Source: Rhopalosiphum padi
Taxonomy: Eukaryota; Arthropoda; Insecta; Hemiptera; Aphididae
Direction of reading: 5' to 3'
DNA length: 64,000 nt
Assembly: GCF_020882245.1 (NCBI RefSeq)
Contig: NC_083597.1
Span: 76,300,152 to 76,364,151 of the forward strand
The notes under the pieces are model-generated. The model had not been told where the DNA came from, searched no databases, and saw only the letters and a list, made by a program, of their open reading frames with translations. Shown here piece after piece: positions 12,721-26,100 of the stretch. How positions within the stretch are numbered: position 1 is the stretch's first letter; every line of letters begins with the position of its first letter. The position numbers and the translations under genes are program-made.

Positions 12721-15700
12721 ATCATATTATTATTATTATAGGATTACGGTTCATACTCCTAGTCATTATTATTACTTTATTGTTTTCATTACTTTACTAT
12801 TGCAAGCGGTTGGCCGAAATGGCTACTATTCGATACGTTTCAAACGCATAATCACTGTGAGCTCTTAAGGTAGATATACCCAAATTGTGTCGCTTTTAAC
12901 TCGTCTTGAATCGTGGAGAATTTAATACAGATCATCATCATTTAACAACATTGAGCGATATTAAAAAAAATAAAAACTAATATTTCTAAAGTGATCGTGT
13001 TGGAAGAAACGTTTTAGATTTTGCATGGTCGGAACGATAATTCATTTTTCTTTGGTAAATATTCCCGGTTTCCATATATTTTATAATGAAAATGAATAAG
13101 CATTGTTTACTTTTAAGTTACCAAATTAATCTAATTTGTTTTCAAAAACCATCTCACATATAGTTAAAGTTTGGATCATCTTTATTTCCCCTGAAGGCGT
13201 TGACAGACACATTATAATACATAAAAATAAATAATTAAAAACACACATACACACATACACACATACACACACACACATTACAGTAAATTTAATATCACTC
13301 TGCTTCGAATTTAAACACGTATTATTAAATACCGAAAAAATCAGCTCAATGAATCATATAGTGATGACGTCAAAACAAAACAAAAAAAAAATTGCCAACA
13401 TGCTTATGTCGGTTTTTATGAAATTAAAAATGATATCTATTTTATAAGTAATAATATCTTAGAATATACACGACTATTATTATTATTTTATAATAGTATG
13501 TTAGTTGTATGACTTGGTTCAAAATTGTAAAGTTATGAATGTATATGATGTGTATGATTTACTTTTGTTATAGTATAAAAATCTTTTTTTTCTGTTTGAG
13601 GATATGATTATTTTCAACGAGAAACTACGTTCATGGTTTAAAACAGTTTCATTCAAGGATTAGCGTATAATAAACTGTGTTTTTTCTCGTATTAATATGA
13701 AAAACAATTACGACAGACTATTATTATTATTATTATTTTGTTGATGTTGTTGTAAAGCATACATAAGAACCGTATTGTGTCATACGTTCACATTCAAATA
13801 TTTTAGAAACTTTCTTATTATACTTTTTTAAGGCATAATATAATATAATATATACACAGAAAAATCTAATCTGGGTCAATTACATAGAGTTTTATGCGTG
13901 TCTAATGAAATGTTAATGATTTCCGTCAAAATCGAATATGTACGTATATTATACGGGCTGGGAAAATGTAATTGCCCGTTTTCCAGTATAACTTGTGAAA
14001 ACATAATATGTAATCATACATGTAAAATTGCAAATTGTGAAGTAAGTATCCATATATATATAGAAAAATATATTCTTGTTGAATATTAAACAAACAATAT
14101 AAAAGCATACATGTATTTTATAATAATACAATACATTATTGATGACGCTTAATATGCAAATATTACAACTGTTTGTATCGATTTAATGTCGTGTTTGATT
14201 TTTCCTACAGTGCAATATTAGTTGCATTTGGTTGCATTTGATTATGCACAGTCAGAGTACAATTCGCATAGCATTAGCTGACAGAGGCATATGTGATATA
14301 GTACCAAGTCTTTCATTTTTTTTAATACATTTTTTTTTTTCATGGCCTAAGAAGAAAATAATTCTTATTCGGAAACTAACGACCAATGTTCATGATATCA
14401 GGCAGTATAAAAGTTGTATAGATTAAAATGAAGAGATTGCTACTTATTATATCTAAATAAATATTGTTACCAACGGCTCTGCTATAGGTCCAGATATTAA
14501 GTTGTTTAGAAGGGTGATTCATTTATTCCGATTAGAATTGAAACAGATGAAATAAAACAGTTGTTTATTGAATAAAGTCACAAGTTCAAATGCAATTGTA
14601 CAATATCAGTGTAGCTTGAAAATTCATGGAACTCAAGGACTATACCTAATGGTATATCTGAATACATTAAATACTTATTTGTGCTATACTAAAATCTCCG
14701 GTATATGCCCCGTACCGTTTTTCCTAGACCGGTGAGTCTTGCCTTTTGGCCAATACCACTGTAATTGTTTTACGTTTAGTAAGGTTTTTCTCGTGTTTCC
14801 GAACAGCTTTCATAAAATAAATAATAATGTAAGAAGCGCACTATTCGATACATGGAGTGGGTCAACCCGGATTTTCAAAAAAAATTATAATATTTCTATG
14901 ATCAAAATTTATATAATAAAATCCTCAACAATTAATGTTAATCATACGTCAATTATATTGAATATTTTATCGTTTTTTGTAATACCTTCGGGATGATTAC
15001 GTACTAACGTTTATTGTATTACAAACTATTAATACCCATATATTTTACAATATTAGTTTTATTATTTTAAATATTAAATTTTACATTTATTTTATTTATA
15101 TTTTTATACATAAGTTGATTTTAATTGAAACATTTTAAAATATTCCTAATTTTATTTTTATTTTTTAATACTGGAATTAGGTATACTGAATTAGTCCAGT
15201 CAGATAATTATAGTAAAAGCTACGACAGTCCACTGATTATTATTTGTATTTTAAAAACTTATCAACGATAATATTTTACCAATAAACCTGCAATATTCCA
15301 ATAATTTTAATAACATGTTATTGTTGACAAACGAAAGTGGCTCGACAAGGTTTTTGACAATCAGAATTACAGGTTTTGCTTAGACGTCCAAATTATTATA
15401 TTATTTTATGCACGTTACCACCAACCGTTCTCACTATATTATATGTTAAATGTTTCGTATTTATTTAAGAGCGTCAATATTGTGTGAAAATCGAATTTAA
15501 AAATCCCTAGTCCCGGAATTATAGTATTAAGGTGAATGATACTACAATATTATTCATATCGTGCATTCTTCACTTTTTTCATTCATAATGTATAACACCA
15601 ATTATTTTTTTTGAAAAATGGTATCATCCACTAATTATATGAATTATATACCAACCTTTTATTATTATTATCATCTGCAACCTGTTAAATATTGTAAAAC

Positions 15701-17014
15701 GTGATGTATTATTATTCAACTAAACCTTAAAATGTATATTATAATTTTAAAATAACAAAATAATAAATTCGTTCAATGTACATTTTTGATATCCAAATTA
15801 AGAGTCAAATATTAATTAGTTGTGAACCGATGTAGTACGCGTAAATGAATGATATGTCTTATAATTTAAGGCACTCTGTCCCCCATTGGTTCGAGACATG
15901 AGGTGTGTCGTGCGTTTCGGTTATATTAATTAATAATGTTACCGATGTCAACATCTAAAAAATATATCTTCTCAAATGGCTATAGTGATACAGCCTATAA
16001 CCTTTTTCGATTCTCTTGTAACATTATTCCCCACAAAGTGTTCTTTTGTTTTGTTAAACCACCGTCTAGCGTTGAGTATCAACGGTAATATAATGATATC
16101 CACAAAATATATATAGGTACGCCCGAACACATTCCTATGTATTATAAACAACTCAATAAATATTTGCAACTGATTTCCGTTGCATGGTTTCCGTCATTAG
16201 ATATGCATTTCGATAAATTATGTGAAAAATAAAATAAAACAACCATGTTAATATTTTATTTATAGTTTAAATTATTCGTCTACATTCATAAAATTGTATT
16301 AAATATAATACTATATTGCACTCGGATAGTCGTATATATCCTAAATTTATTTTCATAATAATATTATACAAAAATACATATTACTACAACTTTTTTAATA
16401 ATCAATTACAATATTATTCCTGTACATCTATTAAAGTTCAAAACTTTTCAAATTAATTTAAAAGTACAAATGCCTACATTTGTTCAAAATAATTTAAAAA
16501 AAAAACTTATATTCATTTTATGGGATAACATTGAAATATATAAAGTACAGTTTTAATTTTTTTAATTATTTATAAACGAATAAACATATACTTAATTTAT
16601 AATATTATATAGAAGGAGTTTTGTAATTTTACATAAAAAAAAAAAATATCCTTTGATACTAGAACAAAGTGATATTTATTCAGTTTATAAAATAAATAAC
16701 GTTTTTAAATTTATGAAACTTTATATACTCAACATCAATATTTTAAAAAAACATTCAAATGATTGATATAAATTTTTAAAACCATTTAATGTGGTTTATA
16801 ACTTAAATAGAATGAACGATTTCTACAAATCACATAAAATCAAAGTCAATTGCATGATGTATTATTATAATTAGGTATTCTTGTTTTTATAAACTCATAT
16901 AAAATATTTATATAGTTATTTTGTACTTACACTAATTACAGAATTACATGTATATATGGAAGCTTTTTTTCACGAAATTATGAATTTTATGATATTATTA
17001 TCTTATTTGAATTA
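12721..17014. other. AT-rich non-coding stretch
   Basis: No gene was recognised over this 4.3-kb stretch. It holds a CA-type microsatellite (13241-13277), ATT-type short repeats (near 13479 and 13720) and poly(A) or poly(T) runs. Short ORFs here (13898-14131, 14232-14426, 14739-14996, 15972-16169) have chance-like composition. Confidence 0.55.
13241..13277. repeat. (CA)n/(CATA) microsatellite
   Basis: Alternating ACAC units are interrupted by three ATAC variants, followed by a purer (CA)n tail. It is a simple compound microsatellite. Confidence 0.9.
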
Positions 17015-17022
17015 GTGATAAC
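17015..17022. repeat. left 8-bp target duplication of hAT element
   Basis: GTGATAAC is repeated exactly at 17866-17873 on the other side of the element, as expected for hAT insertion. Confidence 0.88.
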
Positions 17023-17865
17023 TAGAGACCGGATTTTCATGCAGTAAAAATCAAAAAAATGTGCAGTTAATAACTTAAAAATTGCAAAAACATGCAATTA
17101 AGTGCCTTAATAGTGCAAAAATGCATTTTTGGCCTAAAATCGCTTAATACTTACCAACATTTTGTAAACATTCAAAGTACATTGATTTAAACCCTTAAAT
17201 TATACTTTATTTATCCAGTTTTTTACTCTATTACAGTATTAGCAATTAATAAATAAAAAATAAAAAATTTAAAAAATAATTAAATTAAACATACATCAAA
17301 AAATTTATTTTTTTATTGAGTTAAAATTTACAATGTTATACATTTCAAAATTGTTTGCAGAAAAATTGTGCCTTTTATCACTCAATATGTCTTTTAATTT
17401 GGAATTTATTTCTTTACGTAAACTATTCGTAATGAAACAATCACGACACCGACGTGAATTACACTAACCGATTCAAGAAACACTCAGACAGAACTAAAGT
17501 GCTAATGGCCGGGGATTCCAAATTATTATCTAACTAGTATTTGCTGTCATTTATTTTTACCACGAAACACTAATAAATTGATGTTATTCTAAGAATATAT
17601 TATCAGCTTGAGTTCACTTTTTCCTTTTGTAAAGTTGAAACTGAAATATTATCTAGTTTAATTTTAAAAATGCAGAATATGCAATTTCATGCAATGAAAA
17701 TCAAAATCGTGCAATTTAGAATAAAAAGTGCAAAACGTGCAATTTCGTGCAAAATAAAACTACGTTTAAATTAATCTACTTCTCATGATTCGGATTTATA
17801 ATTTGTTTTTATATGTTTTAAAGCAAAGGAAAAAAAGTTGCAATTGCACGAGAATCCGGTCTCTA
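17023..17865. mobile_element. non-autonomous hAT transposon, 843 bp
   Basis: Terminal inverted repeats begin TAGAGACCGGATT at both ends and agree at about 19 of the first 21 positions. A perfect 8-bp target duplication, GTGATAAC, flanks the element (17015-17022 and 17866-17873). Both subterminal regions are crowded with TGCAA/TTGCA words, such as GTGCAAAACGTGCAATTTCG near the right end. Such clustered motifs are usual transposase-binding sites in hAT elements. The interior keeps a minus-strand relic of the transposase C terminus (17305-17463). The element has no complete transposase and would need one in trans. The perfect target duplication and well-kept termini suggest a moderately recent insertion. 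Confidence 0.9.
17305..17463 (-). pseudogene. hAT transposase C-terminal fragment (dimerisation domain relic)
   Basis: On the minus strand a 52-codon frame runs between a TAG at 17464-17466 and its own stop at 17305-17307. It contains LKDILSDKRHNFSANNFE followed by MYNIVNFN. This resembles the end of hAT transposases, where a conserved Lys-x-x-Leu-Ser/Thr-Asp-Lys/Arg-Arg stretch and then an Asn-(Phe/Leu)-Glu helix close the dimerisation region. The rest of the transposase is missing. Its place inside an element with hAT termini supports the reading. The match was made by eye. Confidence 0.55.
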
Positions 17866-17873
17866 GTGATAAC
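17866..17873. repeat. right 8-bp target duplication of hAT element
   Basis: GTGATAAC is identical to 17015-17022. Confidence 0.88.
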
Positions 17874-18319
17874 CATAATTCTCTGATCTCTGAATCTCTC
17901 CCAGATAAGAATCAATAACTATAGACTTCCTCAAGATGACCGATCACATAACAATAGTGTATAGATCAACGCATCAAAGATACTTGACCACAGTATAATT
18001 GTATTATTGTATCATAATCGTATCTCATAAATGTTTAGTAATGGTTTTCAACTTTAAACCATCGTATGCTAATAAATAAATGTATTTGAAGCCTTAATCT
18101 AATGATAATAATAAAAAAAATAATAATATAATTCACAATTTTGGTTTAAATGTTTGCAAAAAGTATTATATCATACTATTACATTTTACTAGAACACATA
18201 TAATATAGTGTTAGAACACTATTAATGTTTAATAATAATGCTGTGACAGGGAAGACTACACGTGTTTTAATGATACTTCGCTGTTACGCGGAAATAGATG
18301 ACGAATTATTTACTTTCAG
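17874..18319. other. AT-rich non-coding stretch upstream of candidate exon
   Basis: No gene was recognised. The last bases, TTATTTACTTTCAG (ending 18319), form a reasonable splice acceptor for the candidate exon that follows. Confidence 0.5.
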
Positions 18320-18520
18320 AACCTTTGTTTAGTGTATCAATTTACACCGAGCAATCAACCGTACAGTTGTCAAACAGCTGGTGAAGACGGAGCATCCGAG
18401 TTAATATTTAGATCAAGTATACTGCAGGGCGTTACAAACTTTATCCACAATTATGGCGTATTTAAACAACCGACAAACAATACAAACACAAATAAACCTT
18501 TTCAGAATATTAAGAACTAA
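18320..18520 (+). CDS. candidate 3'-terminal exon, unknown protein
   Basis: A good acceptor (TTTACTTTCAG) ends at 18319. An open frame continues from the first base, in phase 0, for 66 codons to a TAA at 18518-18520. There is no ATG; the frame runs through a GTG at 18332. The peptide contains YQFTPSNQPYSCQTAGEDG and ELIFRSSILQGVTNFIHNYG, a balanced composition unlike the chance ORFs nearby, and ends in an Asn/Thr/Lys-rich tail. An in-frame TGA at 18299-18301 lies just upstream of the acceptor, as expected for intron sequence. I do not recognise the family and found no clear AATAAA close behind the stop. A chance open frame remains possible. Confidence 0.3.
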   Translation, partial: NLCLVYQFTPSNQPYSCQTAGEDGASELIFRSSILQGVTNFIHNYGVFKQPTNNTNTNKPFQNIKN

Positions 18521-20269
18521 ATTATATTATTGTACAATCATTCATATTATAATATAATAATATAATATAGTTACTAGTCATGCACTATGAAATTAAACGC
18601 AAGCTGTCCAAAACTACTGATTGTGTTTTAAATAATATATTCGTATCCATATACCAATTACGTACTATAATAATCGTAGTTATTCTTTACACAAATCGAA
18701 TTCGAGTTAGAAGTTTCTGTGTATCTACCTGCATGACATTTCAATGAATATTAATGATATTTTCAAACGTTTAATTTGGGTATAACGATGGCTTTGTGCT
18801 TTGTATAATACCACTGTGACCTATAACCTGTTTTCCCCGTAACGTTTTACACGAATGTTTATTATATTTGTTTTGTGCTCACATGGTCCCATGATGTACA
18901 AAATAGGTTTACATTTTTGGCCTACAACATTTTTTGGCTTACTATAATAATATGTTAGATATATTATGAATTATATTTCTATAATAGATAACTAGCAATT
19001 GAGAAAATTCCAAAAACATAATTCATTGTTTAAAGAAAAATGGGGTTGATCATTTTTGATGAATCACACTATCGTTAGGCTGCGGCTAGATAATCGTCTA
19101 ATCGTCACCACAACAGCATTTTATAAACTAAAGAAAATATAAATCAAGTCCACCGCTTGTAGATAATATGTACAAGAAAACAATCGTGAAATAAAAACAG
19201 ACAAATAATCCAATATTTTCCACGTGTCGACGATAAATATAAATCTATTATAATATTTATACACCACTGCGTATACTTGCAGAATATTATGAATCATACA
19301 ATGTGGGTCGCAGTCCTCATCCAGTGATCTAGTGATATCGATGACTATAATATGACTATGGATACCATAGAGTAATATTACTCTATATTACTCTATGATG
19401 GATACTACGATAATACACAGGCGGTGTTAATTTAAAAAAAAAATCATTTTACATAATTATTTTATATTTTTTAACGCAGCTGTGGTAGTGAAGGTAATGA
19501 TCTAGCCACATTTGTTATTGAATAAAAAATTAAATCAAACATTAATTTTTCAATTATGTTTTATATACCATAAAGGAATACAAATGCAGAACTTCTTCTT
19601 TTTTCGTATAAAAAATAACTTTTTACTTTCAGTTGTTAAGCAGATGATTTTTTTTCGAAAATATTAATGTGCCTAAATCAAAATATGTAAGTACGCGTTT
19701 TTTCTGAGTTATTAATACATAAAGCCGTATTGGTATAGGTACTAAGGATAAAAGTACTTGAGAATGGGTTTGAAAAAATACTATGTATATTACGTATTAT
19801 TGTAGTATTCTAGTATTTATTATACTCGGAGAATTTAAAAAAAATTATAAGATGTTGAATGTTTATTGATACAACCCGCCGAATCCTCCAAACTCATTCA
19901 AACTTATGTCACAGTACACAAAGTTAAACACGTGCAAAAATACCTATAACTAAAAAAAAACTACTCTATCGAATTTCAATCTATCATAACATCGACATTT
20001 TCAAAAGTCACCCGATTATTGGCTACGAACAAGAAAACGGGCCATTTAGTATATCAATAATAATAAAAAATTAAAAAATTGCCGGTGAACCTATATATAC
20101 TTGGTAATAATTACCCGTACACGATAGTCAGATATTATTATTTGCCGACTACGCATCACGGCAAAATACAATATTATTATCGTGTACATCGACAGCGACA
20201 TTAGTATTATATTAATATAGTGATGGGTAATAACGGCGACAGTAATAATAATAATAGCGCTTATTTACT
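18521..20269. other. AT-rich non-coding stretch
   Basis: No gene was recognised. It includes a short palindrome near 19366 and AT-rich spacer leading into the GC-rich island that starts at about 20270. Confidence 0.55.
19366..19397. repeat. inverted repeat with 11-bp perfect arms
   Basis: CATAGAGTAAT (19366-19376) and ATTACTCTATG (19387-19397) are exact reverse complements with a 10-nt loop, and the loop repeats part of the arm (TTACTCTAT). ATGGATAC sits on both sides as a short direct repeat. It may be a slipped-strand duplication or a hairpin. Confidence 0.7.
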
Positions 20270-21140
20270 GCGTGCGAAAACTGAGGTCGTAAATTTGATT
20301 AGCGCTCATTAAAATAACGAGTTTTCGGAAAATCTCTGCGAGCACTGCAGTGTAGTAGTCATTGCAATATAATATATAATGCACACCGCCGCCGTCCGCT
20401 GATGATGACCGGCCTGCTGGTACACCTCTGCACACAGCACAACACCGACGGTCGCGGATCTACGGCCGAGTAATGGTGCGCTCGCGTGTGTATTATAATA
20501 ATAATAATAATATTATACAATCACAAAACAATAATAATAATAATAATATATCGGACTCTGCAGGATATTTACGTATACGCGGCGCTTACATTATAATATA
20601 ATATGTTTTATCATCGGTCGGCCGGGGCCCGGGACGCGTGTACGGGGGGGTGCAGCACGCCCCCGCCGCATTCGCCCGTCGGCGATAAACATTTTGGCAA
20701 TTTCGCGAACCACAGGGCGCACCCGTTCGGCATTAAATTATTGTTATTATTATTGTTCGCGCGTATCGCGTGCGCATAACGTTACCCACACGCGCATAAT
20801 ATATGATTGTTGTTATTACAAACGAATATGTTTTATATCTCCGCGCGCGCGCTCGCCCAAACGTCGTGCGCGTGTGTGTGTGTGTAAGTGTATTATACGA
20901 CGAGCCGCGGCGCAGATTTACCAGTGTTTATCAACGCTGAATTATTATTATATATTATTATTATTATTATTATTGTTGTTGTTATAATAATAATAATAAT
21001 AATAATAAAATACGCGAACACGCGCGAGCGAAACGACGTGTGCGCGGGCACCGCAATACGGAATCGGATTTCCGTAAATTAACATCTGTTCATTTGTCTG
21101 GCTCGTCGCCCGACGCCGCCGGTACACCACTCGAACGTGC
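20270..21140. promoter_or_regulatory. large CpG island, best promoter candidate
   Basis: About 870 bp with many CpG dinucleotides and GC-rich blocks lies in DNA that is otherwise CpG-poor. The blocks include GGCCGGGGCCCGGGACGCG near 20623 and CGCGCGCGCGCTCGCCC near 20842. They are interleaved with (ATT)n and (GT)n tracts. A (GT)n run ends in GTAAGTG near 20884, a possible plus-strand splice donor for a non-coding first exon. The ORFs crossing it (20694-20987, 20948-21142) are low-complexity products of the repeats. Unmethylated CpG-rich start regions are known in insects. I infer a promoter with 5' untranslated exon, strand unknown. Confidence 0.4.
20941..21009. repeat. (ATT)n-(GTT)n-(ATA)n microsatellite, self-complementary
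   Basis: Trinucleotide runs of ATT, then GTT, then ATA follow one another. The ATT and ATA halves are complementary, so the tract can fold on itself. It lies inside the CpG island. Confidence 0.85.
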
Positions 21141-22921
21141 ATAATAGGGCTTGTTGTAATACGTGTAGGACGTTGGTATAGGTATACATATCATGTATTC
21201 ATGTATAGCGTATAATATTAAAATTTTATTCAGATACTACTCGATGCCGTCGAGTGGTGCGATACAGACACTTATTTCCATGTCTTGATCAACGCAGATT
21301 TTTTCACTGCACATAACTCGAAAACCACTAAGTGCTGTACGTTCGATGATAATTTTGATTTTTATAATTTTCAATAACGACATAGTCGATTTTATGTGGC
21401 GAAATTAGATAAACTTATACGTTGGTTTCCTCTTCAATGATTCCCCACACGTTATATTGCTCATAAATATTAAAATATATCATTGACGTTAATTAATATA
21501 ACGAAAGTTATTGAAAAACAAGTGATATTAAAAACATTAGATTAAATCAAATTGAAAAAAAAAGTAGTACACAAGACACTATTATTATTTATTTATTATT
21601 ATAATATTATAATGTGAATAATACTTAATTGTGATAATATTATTATTGATTTTTAATATTATAATCGGTTTAAAACTGAAAACTGGGTTGACAATTTTGT
21701 GTAAGACGTTTTTATTTTTGAAACTGTATTAATAATAATAATAAAGATATTAAAACTACGAATAAAAGTATTGTCATTTTTAAAAGTATTTTAATTTAAT
21801 TAAACTTATAAGATAGGAAAATCAATGTATTATTATTTAAAGATAACAATATAAAGTTGTTTTTTCGGGGGGGGGGAGTGAGGTTGAGGGATAAAAAACG
21901 ATTCATACAATAGTTTATACAATTTTTGTATAATAAGCTTAAATTAAGTTAATTAAGTTTACCTTAGTGTCTTGAGGGATAAAACCAAACGCATTGATCA
22001 CAATCCTGGTGCGTAATTATACAGTTCACTTAGATGGTTCGATATCGAGATGCAATTTACTTTTTAGTCCTTTAGGAGAATAATTGAGGGACATTGATTT
22101 GTTTAAATTTATTGTTAGAATATTTAGGTGTTTGGAGTTTTGCTTATACAACTAGTAGAAATTTTTTAATACTTTATTAATTTTTATATCTAGAAATAAA
22201 GTTATATAATATTATTTATTATGTTGATTTATAATTTATAGTGAAATCAGAATATTAAAATATTTTTAAATATAACTCTAAAATAAAAATCGTGTTTGAA
22301 ATCCATATTAATGTAACTAGATAATTTGTCTTCACTCTTTATTAATTTTACTTTTTAGTTTTGATATCAGGTTCCAATATCAAGAATATGATGTGAAGAC
22401 CTTTAGTTAGAATCACTTTATGGTCATCATCGTTGGCGATAAAATTATAAAAAGAAGTGGATTATTTTAATAAATAATTGATGTGCACGAATATAAATAG
22501 GTAAAAGTTTGTAAATGAAAAATGATAGGTGTTATTAAGTGGTAGGAGGATAAAAAAAACATTTTCATAATTCAAGAAAGACGTGGGTAAAAATCGATCG
22601 GGATTTATTTGTAACGTTCGCAAAAAGTTACAGTCGAATAATATCACGCAAGTTGACTGTTGTTTTTCTAATTTCAATGAACCCTATATTATATAATATT
22701 CGAACGGCACAAGTCCTACAAATAATAATAATATTATGCATTTTCCACACGATATCCACAAATGGAGGTATACGATGCCGGTTAAAACAGCTCCAGGCAA
22801 TTATTCAAAGCTCGTCTGCGTATTTCACGAGCATATATAATAATATCACGTGCTTCTACCTGCAGTATGCAGCTCAACATTATAATAATATTCAGTAATC
22901 TTACTTATATATACCCACGTT

Positions 22922-22970
22922 GTATATATATATATATATAATATATTAATATGTATATATATATATACAC
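22922..22970. repeat. (TA)n tracts
   Basis: Two runs of alternating TA are separated by TAATATATTAATATG. It is a simple repeat. Confidence 0.85.
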
Positions 22971-23108
22971 ATAACACACAATATAAAATACAAATTCCAC
23001 TGTTGTGCGCAGAAACGGTCGGGTCATTTAAATAAAACATTTATTCGCCGAGTATAATACAAACACCAATATCAAATCTAGTAGAAATCTCAAGAACAGT
23101 AATATCTG

Positions 23109-23136
23109 CGCACACACACACACACAAAAAAAAAAA
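23109..23136. repeat. (CA)n microsatellite with poly(A)
   Basis: Nine or so CA units are followed directly by a run of about a dozen A residues. Confidence 0.85.
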
Positions 23137-26100
23137 ATATAATAAAAAATTGAAGGCACTTGCCTTCCCTGTGAATTACCATTGTATAACGCGTGCGTTA
23201 TCGGCACGCAGTTACACCAGTTATTATATTATTATATTTCAAATCACTCCGCATGTGTATAGTCATGTTGTCAAGAACCCGTCTCACTCCGAATGGTATT
23301 ATTTTGCATAATGTAATAACGTCTGCGTGGGATTTCGTATCAATCGATCTACGATGGTCTTTCAAAAAGCTTTAGACACTCAAGTGCAAACGATTAGAAA
23401 AAAGAAAAAATAATAATCATAACTCTTAAACCACGACAAATGAAGGAAATTTATTACAAAATTAATAACATATTTTAAGTATTTTGGTAATATTATTATG
23501 TTATTATCATCCTACTATTCAACCACGCACATCTGTAAAACATAAATATATATTTTTTATGTTATTGTATACAAAAATGTCGTAATAATATTTAAGTTAA
23601 TGGAAAGAGATAATTAGAAGGAACATATAGTTTTGAATTGCATTGGACTTATGAATCGGTAGTTTAGGCCACGGCTCACTAAGAAGCTGATCTTGATATT
23701 ATGTTCCTTTCGAGGAAACGCGACCGAATGGAGAGATTGAACAATGCAGGCAGTCGCAGTATATTATTACATTTGTTTATTTTTTGTGGATTTTGTAACT
23801 AATTTATATAAGTCTCTTTGTCTGTAGGCGTACGACTTCATAATAATGTATTACGTGGTACGATACAATATGCCTGTAATAATGTATTATGTGGGTGTAT
23901 GAAAAATACCTATGATTCGTTTTTGTTTTGTGACAAAGCGAAATTACGTTATTTTATTTTTTTTTTTTACATATAGAGGAACGGCAACGGTGCTTGATGT
24001 GGATTTTCGATAGAAATCCAGAGAGATGTATATTTTTTTTTCATCCAATTTTTGAACGGTAAACATATACATTATACGTATACATATATATTTCAGTTAG
24101 TATGTATGTACTATGTATACATACCAAAGCGCCGCAAAAGTGCGTATACTCGATGATACCTAAAAATACGGCGGGTGTGTTTTACGATACGCATAATATG
24201 TATAGTATGTATACCAAATAAATGTATATAATGTGCATATATATATATAAACATATTTGACAGGATGTTTAAGTGAAAACGATTTTCGGAATGTGTTTCA
24301 CCAATCAACCGTTCGATAGAAAAAGAAAATCCCATTTTTTTTGTATCGCATATCCACCAAATTCTGTCGAAAAGATAATAATATGAGTAGGTATATAATA
24401 AATATTTACTTTTCTGCTTGCGCTCTGTCAAACACCGTACTCGCTATATTATATTATTATGTTTGCGTGCATATTATTGCACATTAAATTATAATATGAT
24501 GATATATGTAATCGGGTTCACATGAAATCTAAATTTTATTTTGCAAAAAATTGTGTATGGAATATATTTTTTATATTTTTAAAATAGTATAAGAAAAATA
24601 TTTGAGTTACGTTGAATTAAATTTTAAATTTTATTAACTAGGTATCAAAAATTGAAAAATATATGAATTTTAAACGATATAATTATATCCAATTTTGTAA
24701 AACTATATTGGATTTCAAACTTATAAAAATAGTTGTGTTTGTGTTTTTAAAATTGAAAAACAAGTTGTTCTGAACAACTAACAAGGAATCTTATATTATA
24801 TTTTCAAGACTTTCAGCCAAAAAGAAAATATTGTCATCAAAGAATAACTAAAAACCATCAAAAATTCTAAAAGTATCAAACGCACATAAATAGCTTAAAA
24901 TTAGTCAAAATATTTTGAAAATTTGTTTGTGTATATTATTAATTAATAGTGGAATGTGACGAGGTCCACTCTGTATGGTAATATTGGTAGTAGTAGGACG
25001 GATGGTATACAATATTGACTAATAAAATGTGTTAAATATGAACATACTAATACATTAAACAGAAAAGGTTAAAATAAATTATATTTATAAGTAATCATAC
25101 ACAATTTGTTTCATATCTATTATTCAGCATAAAAATTCCCATATGACTTTTAATCATAAAAATATTATGAATAGAATACAAAAAAACAATTGAATGATAA
25201 CTGGTTAGTTCCAAAACGGCAGATACCTTGTCATTGTGATTTCTCTGAGACCTCTTCTCGTTTAAACTAGGTCCCATAAGATTGGTTAGTTAATATTATT
25301 TACCATGGAACTATGGTGGTGGATAAAATAATATAGATTACAGTTTTTGATAACGTTTGATAACAAACCATGAAAACATCAAATATTTAAAATTGTTATC
25401 TTTTGAGTTTCAAAAAAACAATAAAAATAATAAAAAAATAGTTTGAATATTAAATGTTGACTCAATTTTATCAAAAAAACAATACATTGTGATAATGTAT
25501 TTTCGACATTTTTTTTATAAAAACCTATGAGAAATCTTTTATGAATTTTGTCTAGTTTTAACTAGAAAACCAATTTTATCAACATTTATTGATAAAAGTC
25601 TACAATTTAATATGTCTTCAAATATTTTAAAAGGAACCATAATTTTTGAAAATTATATCATGTTTAGAAAAGGATAATATAAATATGGAAATTAATTTTG
25701 TTTCAAACTTGTATTACGTATTTCTTATTGTAATACATATTGAGAATTCTATTACTTTAAAAGTACTAAGTTGATCCAGTTTGCTATCATCAACCGCTCC
25801 CAAAGTTGAATATTGATGCATTTTTACTACTTCAAAATATGATATTGGACACAAAAATAAAATAACAATTCATACACACATCATTATAAAACCAATATGA
25901 ATGTATTACTCAGACTCTACTCAGTACCTATCTAAAACGTATAAAAAAATATTGATATATGGTTTGCTGGTCTATTTAATATGTTTATTAGACAAGCATA
26001 TTTCACTCAGACATAGATTTTCCAACAACAGGTATATCATATACGTATAGTTACAAGATAAAACGTCAGATGTCATCAAAATTTAAATCTACGATTATTA

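Noticed and set aside
20694..21142. Frames with long Leu, Ile, Tyr or Asn runs on both strands
   Set aside because: They are translations of ATT/GTT/ATA repeats inside the CpG island.
24111..24431. 106-codon minus-strand frame
   Set aside because: Tyr/Ile/His-rich chance composition and no domain or splice signals.
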